Source of the DNA: Betaproteobacteria bacterium
GTDB taxonomy: Bacteria > Pseudomonadota > Gammaproteobacteria > Burkholderiales > JAHFRG01
NCBI GenBank assembly: GCA_023258935.1
Contig: JAHFRG010000016.1
Span: forward strand, 1-20,666
Reading direction: 5' to 3'
DNA: 20,666 nucleotides
Below, piece by piece: positions 15,113 through 20,666 of this stretch (positions are counted from its first letter, which is position 1; every line of letters begins with the position of its first letter). Below the pieces are notes generated by a model. That model had not been told where the DNA came from, did not search any database, and worked only from the letters and a program-made list of their open reading frames with translations. The translations under genes and the position numbers were made by a program.

Positions 15113-15189
15113 CAGCACTGTATTTCGCAGCTTCGGTTAAACTGCAAGCTTTCTATTCCTCATTCGCCGAGACGCGAAGCTTAGTGCTG
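15113..15189 (+). repeat. Two-stem inverted repeat filling the fabF–pabC gap
   Basis: CAGCACT (15113-15119) pairs perfectly with AGTGCTG (15183-15189), and inside it AGCTTCG (15129-15135) pairs with CGAAGCT (15175-15181). The stems share one axis with an asymmetric internal loop (nine bases against one). The structure begins directly after the fabF stop and ends four bases before the pabC start. No T-run follows, so it is more likely an mRNA stability, processing or translation-control hairpin than a terminator. Confidence 0.5.
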
Positions 15190-15193
15190 ATCT

Positions 15194-16006
15194 ATGGTGC
15201 TGGTAAACGGTCTTCAAACTGATTGGCTGAATGTGCACGACCGCGGACTTGCCTACGGCGATGGCGTATTCCGCACTTTGCGCGTGAGCCGCGGGAGAGC
15301 GCTTTGCTGGCAGCGCCACTACCAAAAGCTTCAAACCGATTGCCAGGCCTTGGGCCTGTCCTGCCCAAGCTACTCCGTGCTGTGCCAAGAAATCGATCAG
15401 ATTACTGCTGCAAATCCTGAAAGCGTGCTGAAGATCATTATCACCCGTGGAGCGGGTCCGCGCGGCTACCGCGTGACCGCTGATGTGCAATCTACACGCA
15501 TCATCATGGTGAATTCGCTTCCTGAGTATCCACCAAGTTATCACGAGCAAGGGGTCAGTCTGCGTGTATGTGATTTAAGATTAAGCTTGCAGCCGCGTCT
15601 TGCCGGAATCAAGCACCTCAACCGCTTGGAAAACGTAATGGCCAGGCAGGAGTGGGATGACGCGTCAATTGCCGAAGGGTTGCTTCTTGATAGCGAAGGC
15701 TATGTAATCGGCGGTACCATGACTAACTTGTTTATGCTCAAAGGCAATGAATTGTGGACGCCTGATCTCACACGGTGCGGTGTAGCAGGCGTGCAGCGCA
15801 AACGTGTTCTGGAACAGGCGGCTGCATCAAGCATTCCTTGCCCCGAGCGGAATATTTTATTGGAGCATTTATTGCAAGCGGATGAAATCTTTCTTACCAA
15901 CAGTGTGATCGGCGTGTGGCAGGTTAGAGAAATAGGGCAGAACCGATGGAACAAAGGCGTTTTCACGCCCAAGGTTAGGCAATGGTTGAACGAACCTTGT
16001 GATTAG
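15194..16006 (+). CDS. pabC: Aminodeoxychorismate lyase (PabC)
   Basis: A 270-residue fold-type IV PLP enzyme that releases 4-aminobenzoate and pyruvate from aminodeoxychorismate for folate synthesis. The PLP lysine is K140 in GIKHLNRLEN, at the same number as E. coli PabC. DRGLAYGDGVFRTLR (16-30), GYRVTADVQSTR and the TMTNLFML/GVAGVQRKRVLE blocks are typical. The position between fabF and mltG is the classical one. ATG 15194 lies four bases after a hairpin and has no clear Shine-Dalgarno. The 3' end overlaps mltG by eight bases. Confidence 0.93.
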   Translation: MVLVNGLQTDWLNVHDRGLAYGDGVFRTLRVSRGRALCWQRHYQKLQTDCQALGLSCPSYSVLCQEIDQITAANPESVLKIIITRGAGPRGYRVTADVQSTRIIMVNSLPEYPPSYHEQGVSLRVCDLRLSLQPRLAGIKHLNRLENVMARQEWDDASIAEGLLLDSEGYVIGGTMTNLFMLKGNELWTPDLTRCGVAGVQRKRVLEQAAASSIPCPERNILLEHLLQADEIFLTNSVIGVWQVREIGQNRWNKGVFTPKVRQWLNEPCD

Positions 16007-17027
16007 ACGTGTAATCATAATCAAAGTCCTGCTGTTCCTTACGACAGCGGTTTTTGCTACAGCAGTGGGCTGGCTGATTTATTATGCCAATACACCGCTG
16101 CAACTACCGCACACACCTTTGGAATTCAGCGTGAAGCAGGGCACCAGTTTGCGCAGCGTAGCGAAACAATTGACTAATATAGGAGTTCTGGACCACCCGT
16201 GGAGTTTTATTGTCATGGCAAGAGTTTTGGGCAAAGCAGGGGAAATCAAGGCGGGCAATTACGAATTTACCAACAGTCTGAGCCCTTACCGGTTGCTCAC
16301 CAAGCTTACCAGGGGCGATGTAACGCTGAGGGAAATCTCTTTCATTGAGGGCTGGACGTTCAGTCAATTGCGCAAAGCGCTTAACGATAATCCAGGAATC
16401 CGGCACGATAGCGCTGAGTTCAACGAGAAAAATATTTTAGAGCACATCGGCGCTACTGAAAATTCTGCTGAAGGGCTGTTTTTCCCTGATACTTATTTCT
16501 TTACTGACGGTATAAGCGATCTCACGATACTCAAACGCGCCTATAACACTATGGAATCCAACCTCGCCACAGCTTGGGAATCTCGAGCTAAAGATTTGCC
16601 GTTTTCGGATTCTTACCAAGCGTTGATAATGGCATCTATCGTCGAAAAAGAATCCGGCCGATCCACCGAGAAGCGCATGGTAGCAGGAGTATTTATAAAT
16701 CGCATGAAACTGGGTATAAAGTTGCAGGCGGACCCAACGGTAATTTATGGCATGGGTGAAAAGTTTGACGGCAATTTGCGCAAGCGCGATTTGACCAATG
16801 ATACGATTTATAACACTTATACTCGTGAAGGTTTGCCACCGACACCCATCGCCCTGCCAGGATTGGCCTCGATTCAAGCAGTACTCAATCCCGCCGAGAC
16901 CAAGGCCTTGTATTTTGTTTCCAGGGGTGATGGCACAACATACTTTTCAGACTCTCTGGAAGAGCACAACCGCGCTGTGACAAAATATCAAAAAAGCGGC
17001 CACCACAATCAAGGCAACGGAGATTGA
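15999..17027 (+). CDS. mltG: Endolytic murein transglycosylase MltG
   Basis: A 342-residue YceG-family enzyme that cleaves nascent glycan strands at the inner membrane. A single N-terminal transmembrane helix (about 7-29) is followed by a LysM-like region (FSVKQGTSLRSVAKQL) and the catalytic domain. The catalytic glutamate is E218 in SIVEKESGRS, at the E. coli number. LQADPTVIYG, TREGLPPTPIALPG and the C-terminal YFVSRGDGTTYFS are conserved. The GTG start at 15999 lies inside pabC (eight-base overlap). The TGA stop is three bases before the tmk start. Confidence 0.95.
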   Translation: MIRRVIIIKVLLFLTTAVFATAVGWLIYYANTPLQLPHTPLEFSVKQGTSLRSVAKQLTNIGVLDHPWSFIVMARVLGKAGEIKAGNYEFTNSLSPYRLLTKLTRGDVTLREISFIEGWTFSQLRKALNDNPGIRHDSAEFNEKNILEHIGATENSAEGLFFPDTYFFTDGISDLTILKRAYNTMESNLATAWESRAKDLPFSDSYQALIMASIVEKESGRSTEKRMVAGVFINRMKLGIKLQADPTVIYGMGEKFDGNLRKRDLTNDTIYNTYTREGLPPTPIALPGLASIQAVLNPAETKALYFVSRGDGTTYFSDSLEEHNRAVTKYQKSGHHNQGNGD

Positions 17028-17030
17028 GGA

Positions 17031-17663
17031 TTGAACTTACCACAGCGCAAATTCAAAGGTAAATTTATCACTCTCGAGGGTATAGATGGCGCGGGCAAGA
17101 GCACGCATTTGTCCTGGATTGCCGAGCAATTACGGGTGCATCACCCTGAGGTGGTGATGACTCGAGAGCCGGGCGGCACGCCATTAGGTGAAAAGCTGAG
17201 AGAAGTTCTGCTCAGACAAACCATGCACCCTGAAACTGAAACCCTGCTCATGTTTGCAGCACGTCGGGAACATCTTGATAAAGTAATCCTTCCCGCATTG
17301 ATGCGCGGAGCATGGGTAGTTTCAGATCGTTTCAGTGATGCCAGCTTTGCCTATCAGGGCGGGGGCAGGGGGCTGGAATCAGATAAACTGGAAATTTTGG
17401 AACAATGGGTACAGCAGGGTCTGCAACCCGATCTTACGCTGCTGTTTGACGTACCTGTGGCGATATGCAAACAACGGCTTTCTGGTAACGCCAGGTTTGA
17501 CCGCTTTGAGGGGGAGCAGGAAATGTTCTTTGAAAACGTACGCTCCGCCTATTTAAAGCGTGCTGCACGTTACCCGAAGCGATTTCGCGTCATAGACGCC
17601 ACACAAAGCATAGAACAAGTTAATAAACAGCTTCAACATATTATTACATCATTCTGTTTATGA
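17031..17663 (+). CDS. tmk: Thymidylate kinase
   Basis: A 210-residue P-loop kinase making dTDP from dTMP. Walker A is GIDGAGKS at 17-24, REPGGTPLGE is at 45-54, and DRFSDASFAYQG (99-110) contains the DR(F/Y) catalytic motif. The start is TTG at 17031. GAGGA directly abuts it, which is too close, so CGGAG at 17018-17022 (spacing eight) is the likelier ribosome site; no ATG is available before the P-loop. The stop overlaps the holB start by four bases (ATGA at 17660-17663), the usual tmk–holB coupling. Confidence 0.95.
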   Translation: MNLPQRKFKGKFITLEGIDGAGKSTHLSWIAEQLRVHHPEVVMTREPGGTPLGEKLREVLLRQTMHPETETLLMFAARREHLDKVILPALMRGAWVVSDRFSDASFAYQGGGRGLESDKLEILEQWVQQGLQPDLTLLFDVPVAICKQRLSGNARFDRFEGEQEMFFENVRSAYLKRAARYPKRFRVIDATQSIEQVNKQLQHIITSFCL

Positions 17664-18679
17664 TAATATATCCTTGGCAAGAGAATATCTGGAGACAGCT
17701 CGTTTTGCAACCCAGGGGCCAGCCAAATGCATTACTTTTGAAAGGCCGCAGCGGTATTGGCAAGCTTGATTTTGCGCGCGTTTTGTCGCAGTACTTGTTA
17801 TGTGAAGACCGGCTACCTTCAGCTCCATGCGGTAAATGCCAGGGCTGTTTATGGTTTGTGAATGGCACCCACCCTGATTTTCGTTTGCTGGAACCGACGG
17901 CTTTCAGCGAGCAGGAGCAAGAAACAGATGTTGGCGAAAAGACTAGACCCGCCGAGAAAAAAACCGGCAATCAAATCACCGTTGAGCAAATCCGCTATTT
18001 GGATGATTTCACCAACCTTACCAGTCATAGAAACGGCTACAAAATAATTCTGATTCATCCAGCGGAGGCGATGAATAAGCATGCGGCAAACGCGATATTG
18101 AAAACACTGGAAGAGCCCCCTGGTAATACCTTGTTCATACTGGTTTCGCACAAGCCGCAGCGCTTGCTGCCGACCATAATCAGCCGGTGCCGCAGTATGG
18201 CAATGCCGGTTCCAGATAGGGAGGCGGCGCTCAAATGGCTGGAGCTACAGAAGGTCAATGAACCGGATATCGCTCTAGCGCAGTCCGGTTACGCGCCTCT
18301 TTCCGCTCTGGAGATAGGCATAAGGGAAACCCAGGAACAACGCAAGGAGTTTTTGCAACAGATCAGCGTAGCCAAGCTTAATCCGCTATTGCTTGCGGAA
18401 AGCGCCCTGCAATACCCGCTTTCGGATATTATCAATTGGCTGCAAAAATGGATATGCGATTTAATATACTGCAAATTCACCTATAAAGTCCGCTATCACT
18501 TGGACTTCACGGAACAACTTCAAAAGCTTTCCAGAAGCGCTGACGCATTGGGATTGGTGCGTTATTATCGAGAGCTCTTGGCGGCGCAGCGAGCGGTGCA
18601 GCACCCGTTGAATACCCGGCTTGTGCTGGAGCAGCTGGCGTTTTCGTATTGCAGATGGGTGCTTGATACAGAGGGATAA
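17660..18679 (+). CDS. holB: DNA polymerase III delta' subunit
   Basis: A 339-residue AAA+-fold clamp-loader subunit. GRSGIGK (29-35) is a Walker-A-like loop. The zinc-binding cysteines are C48, C57, C60 and C63 (CEDRLPSAPCGKCQGC). SRCRS (175-179) is the SRC arginine-finger motif that acts on the neighbouring gamma/tau ATPase site. EAMNKHAANAILKTLEEPP is the conserved helix region. The segment from about 82 to 105 is a charged insert between strands. The C-terminal helical collar domain is less conserved, as expected. It overlaps tmk by four bases; pilZ starts three bases after its stop. Confidence 0.92.
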   Translation: MIIYPWQENIWRQLVLQPRGQPNALLLKGRSGIGKLDFARVLSQYLLCEDRLPSAPCGKCQGCLWFVNGTHPDFRLLEPTAFSEQEQETDVGEKTRPAEKKTGNQITVEQIRYLDDFTNLTSHRNGYKIILIHPAEAMNKHAANAILKTLEEPPGNTLFILVSHKPQRLLPTIISRCRSMAMPVPDREAALKWLELQKVNEPDIALAQSGYAPLSALEIGIRETQEQRKEFLQQISVAKLNPLLLAESALQYPLSDIINWLQKWICDLIYCKFTYKVRYHLDFTEQLQKLSRSADALGLVRYYRELLAAQRAVQHPLNTRLVLEQLAFSYCRWVLDTEG

Positions 18680-18682
18680 GCT

Positions 18683-19051
18683 ATGAGTGATACACAAAAA
18701 ACCCTAGCAGCATCGCGGCCTGATGTGCTTTCCTTGAATATCAGGGAAAAATCAGCTTTGTACGCGGCATACATGCCTACTTTGAGGGGCGGCGGAATTT
18801 TCATCCCGACCAATAAAAACTACCGCATCGGTGATGAGGTGTTCATGCTATTGAGCCTCTTGGGCGATCCTAACAAGTTGCCAGTTGCCGGAAGGGTAGT
18901 GTGGATCACGCCGGCGGGAACCCAAGGCAACAAGGCCCAAGGCATAGGCGTGCAATTCAACAGCGATGAAAGCGGAACCGCAGCTCGCATCAAAATAGAA
19001 AGCCTTTTAGGCGGATATCTAAAATCCAGCAGGCCTACGCATACGATTTAA
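18683..19051 (+). CDS. pilZ: PilZ-type protein, probably type IV pilus assembly
   Basis: A 122-residue single PilZ domain. The conserved block LRGGGIFIPTNKNYRIGDEVFMLLSL and AGRVVWITP…GIGVQF matches the original PilZ of Pseudomonas type IV pili, which also lies after holB and before tatD. The RxxxR and DxSxxG residues that bind cyclic-di-GMP are absent: the second site reads LRGGGIFI. This makes it a non-canonical PilZ that more likely works through protein partners such as FimX/PilB than by binding the nucleotide itself. Its role in pilus assembly is by homology and position. Confidence 0.88.
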   Translation: MSDTQKTLAASRPDVLSLNIREKSALYAAYMPTLRGGGIFIPTNKNYRIGDEVFMLLSLLGDPNKLPVAGRVVWITPAGTQGNKAQGIGVQFNSDESGTAARIKIESLLGGYLKSSRPTHTI

Positions 19052-19075
19052 TCTCGATCTTGGCCGCTGCATAGC

Positions 19076-19840
19076 ATGTTTGTTGATTCCCACTGCCACA
19101 TCAATTTCCCTGAGCTAGCGTGTAGGGTCCCCGAAGTTTTGGATAAAATGCACGAGAATCAAGTGAGTCACGCATTGTGCGTCAGTGTGAATTTCCCCGA
19201 GTTTCCTGAGGTGCGCACCTTGGCCGAGCAATATCCGAACATATATGCTTCAGTTGGCGTGCACCCGGACTATGAGCAGGAAGGGGAGATTACGGTTGAA
19301 GAGCTGTTAGCGCGCATCCACCACCCCAAAGTTATCGCCATCGGTGAAACCGGCTTGGATTATTACCGGCTAAAAGGCGACCTGGAATGGCAGAAAAGAC
19401 GTTTCCGGAATCATATCCGTGCGGGCAAGCAATGTGGCAAGCCACTCATTATCCACATGCGGGAAGCTGCCGATGACACGCTGCAAATTATGAAAGAGGA
19501 AGGTGCGAGCGAAATCGGCGGTGTCATGCACTGCTTTACCGGAAACTGGGAAACCGCCCAAGCTGCAATGGCTCTGGGTTTTTACATCTCGTTTTCAGGT
19601 ATCGTGACTTTTAAGAATGCCACGGGTCTTAGGGAAGTCGCGGTGAAAGTGCCGCTTGAACGTATGCTGATCGAGACCGATTCTCCATATCTTGCGCCAG
19701 TCCCACATCGCGGCAAAACCAATGAACCTGCCTTTGTGCGGCATGTGGCTGAAGAAATTGCCCGTCTGCGTAATTTGTCTGTAGAAGAAGTAGGCAGGGC
19801 TACAACGCAAAACTTTTTCAAGCTTTTCAGACTTCAGTAA
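19076..19840 (+). CDS. tatD: TatD-family metal-dependent deoxyribonuclease
   Basis: A 254-residue TIM-barrel hydrolase of the TatD/YcfH family. Metal ligands are visible at H6 and H8 (DSHCHINF), E91 (AIGETGLDYY), H127 (IIHMREA), H152 (MHCFTG), and D202 (IETDSPYLAP). Family members act as 3'-5' exonucleases on DNA; the YcfH branch, next to holB, fits this context. The gene closes the conserved plus-strand run and is followed by a GC-rich palindrome. The reading frame stays open beyond its TAA for another 330 bases. Confidence 0.93.
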   Translation: MFVDSHCHINFPELACRVPEVLDKMHENQVSHALCVSVNFPEFPEVRTLAEQYPNIYASVGVHPDYEQEGEITVEELLARIHHPKVIAIGETGLDYYRLKGDLEWQKRRFRNHIRAGKQCGKPLIIHMREAADDTLQIMKEEGASEIGGVMHCFTGNWETAQAAMALGFYISFSGIVTFKNATGLREVAVKVPLERMLIETDSPYLAPVPHRGKTNEPAFVRHVAEEIARLRNLSVEEVGRATTQNFFKLFRLQ

Positions 19841-19860
19841 ACTTCAGCCGCAACTATCAG

Positions 19861-19936
19861 TCTAGATTCAGGCAAACGCAGGGCAGGGGGCGCCCCCTCG
19901 CCGCGGCGCCCTAAACTAGAGTTAAGGACACTTAAC
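19861..19936. repeat. Nested GC-rich palindromes after tatD
   Basis: A perfect 14-bp palindrome AGGGGGCGCCCCCT lies at 19885-19898. GGGCGCC (19888-19894) can alternatively pair with GGCGCCC (19905-19911). TCTAG (19861-19865) and CTAGA (19916-19920) form an outer pair whose continuation is partly complementary. GTTAAG-GACA-CTTAAC (19921-19936) is a separate short hairpin. No T-run follows, so a simple intrinsic terminator is not supported. It marks the boundary between the housekeeping cluster and the unlike right end. Confidence 0.5.
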
Positions 19937-19957
19937 AGTCAGAGAAGCCAAGTCCTG

Positions 19958-20170
19958 TTGCTTCAAGCCCCGATTAGAGGGCGTTGGCTAGATGAAAGCC
20001 ATACTGCTATGCGAAATACAGCTTGGTTTGTTCGGAATGCTCGAATGACGGGTCAGGATGAGAATATGATATTAGGCAGATTGTGTTTTGAGGTTCGTCG
20101 GCTTATGGAGGCCGGGGAGCCTTTGGAAAGTGTTGTTCCGTCGCTGGTTGACCTATTTTTACGGCCTTAA
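19958..20170 (+). CDS. Small hypothetical protein, start uncertain
   Basis: An ORF of 70 residues from TTG 19958, or 53 residues from ATG 20009 (MRNTAWFVRNARMTGQ). Neither start has a good ribosome site. The frame is open back to the tatD stop, so upstream extent is no guide. The protein is soluble, with two probable amphipathic helices (ENMILGRLCFEVRRLMEAG and LESVVPSLVDLFLRP) and no recognised domain. It lies 45 bases upstream of a small membrane-protein gene on the same strand. I do not recognise it, and it could be a remnant or spurious; the coherent C-terminal half argues modestly for a real gene. Confidence 0.4.
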   Translation: MLQAPIRGRWLDESHTAMRNTAWFVRNARMTGQDENMILGRLCFEVRRLMEAGEPLESVVPSLVDLFLRP

Positions 20171-20215
20171 AATAATGGGAATTAGTGCATTACATAAATA
20201 TGTGTTGGAGGTCAT

Positions 20216-20635
20216 GTGAAAAAGGATGATGAAAAAAAGCACGATGAGAATTTGACGATAGAGGAAGTCCAAGAGCTTTGGAAAGAAAATAGAAAGCTCT
20301 TTTGGAATCGGTCTCAAACCATGTATGTGGTCGAGGCTGCAACTTTATGGGGCGCTTATACCGTTTATGAGAGAAGTTATTTCGGTTTTGCAGCTGTGGT
20401 GTTGGGGCTAGGGTTTTGGGTGATGATTGTTCTGATCTTGGTAATGTATCGCGACATGCGACAACGGGATTATTTTCGGGACCGCGCTAAGGATGCTGGT
20501 AAGTATGGTGATTTTGGTGGGTATTTTCTGTGTCTGCAATCCAGCTATATGGTGCTGTCAGTTCCGGCAGTGCTGGCGTTGACGAATGCGGGGTTTGTGG
20601 TGTGGTTGTTGTATAAAGGGTGTTCTTTAGGGTAA
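20216..20635 (+). CDS. Small three-helix membrane protein, unknown function
   Basis: A 139-residue protein starting at GTG 20216, with GGAGG (20207-20211) four bases upstream. A charged, lysine-rich N-terminus (about 1-33) with ELWKENRKLFWNRSQ is followed by three hydrophobic segments at about 35-52, 54-78 and 111-134. A basic cytoplasmic-type loop RDMRQRDYFRDRAKDAGKYGD (from about residue 79) lies between the second and third. The W-rich motif before the first helix vaguely recalls small octameric membrane proteins of the RipA kind, but this is too weak to name it. Codon choice (many GGT, TTG and GTG) differs from the cluster upstream, so it may be an accessory gene. Confidence 0.65.
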   Translation: MKKDDEKKHDENLTIEEVQELWKENRKLFWNRSQTMYVVEAATLWGAYTVYERSYFGFAAVVLGLGFWVMIVLILVMYRDMRQRDYFRDRAKDAGKYGDFGGYFLCLQSSYMVLSVPAVLALTNAGFVVWLLYKGCSLG

Positions 20636-20666
20636 AGTTGGAAATATGCTACTTCGTATAATGTAT

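Noticed and set aside
19885..19911. Intrinsic terminator after tatD
   Set aside because: The GC stem is strong, but no T-run follows on either strand.
20657..20662. TATAAT near the right edge as a promoter for the next gene
   Set aside because: No recognisable -35, and the downstream gene is outside the window.
1..20666. CRISPR arrays, tRNA or rRNA genes, intact insertion sequences
   Set aside because: No regularly spaced repeats, no cloverleaf-like tRNA sequence, no rRNA-like stretch and no transposase were seen on either strand.

Overview
The window is a gene-dense bacterial chromosome segment of roughly even-to-moderately-high GC. It carries the conserved rne–rluC … yceD–rpmF–plsX–fabH–fabD–fabG–acpP–fabF–pabC–mltG–tmk–holB–pilZ–tatD layout. 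That gene order, a pilZ/tatD tail behind holB, and protein sequences resembling Nitrosomonadales-type proteins point to a betaproteobacterium, probably of the Nitrosomonadales/Gallionellaceae/Sulfuricellaceae kind. The lineage is inferred from memory of gene order; no database was searched.

Left end (1-1139): the first 49 codons of a DUF58-family protein on the minus strand. Next comes a 400-bp non-autonomous mobile element (152-551) with 19-bp perfect terminal inverted repeats and a TTAG target duplication, then a small HExxH putative metallopeptidase on the plus strand. The element lies exactly between the two divergent starts, and its left end supplies a Shine-Dalgarno-like sequence for the DUF58 gene.

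Region 1140-4679: a low-molecular-weight tyrosine phosphatase (+) converges on a minus-strand pair, marC and rne. RNase E keeps every catalytic and zinc-link residue at E. coli numbering and has a short arginine-rich C-terminal scaffold.

Region 4680-9011: a 350-bp divergent intergenic region leads to rluC, a HAD phosphatase and an S49 peptidase (+). These run tail-to-tail (4-bp overlap) into a minus-strand pair, maf then an RsmI-like methyltransferase, whose stop and start codons abut.

Region 9012-19840: a run of 13 plus-strand genes. A consensus-like sigma70 promoter (9005-9033) predicts a start of transcription only about 3 nt before the yceD start codon. The run covers 23S rRNA processing/L32 (yceD, rpmF), phospholipid and fatty-acid initiation and elongation (plsX, fabH, fabD, fabG, acpP, fabF), folate (pabC), peptidoglycan release (mltG), dTTP supply and clamp loading (tmk, holB), type IV pili (pilZ) and the TatD nuclease. 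Most junctions are overlaps or short gaps. The exceptions are a 136-bp gap before acpP and an 81-bp, hairpin-forming gap between fabF and pabC.

Right end (19841-20666): a GC-rich nested palindrome follows tatD. Two short ORFs of unlike composition come next, one a predicted three-helix membrane protein; neither is recognised. I found no rRNA, tRNA, CRISPR array or intact transposase. Nothing in the window amounts to a clearly new multi-gene system. The most unusual structures are the 400-bp element with its divergent starts, the near-leaderless yceD promoter, and the palindromes at the fabF/pabC and tatD boundaries.
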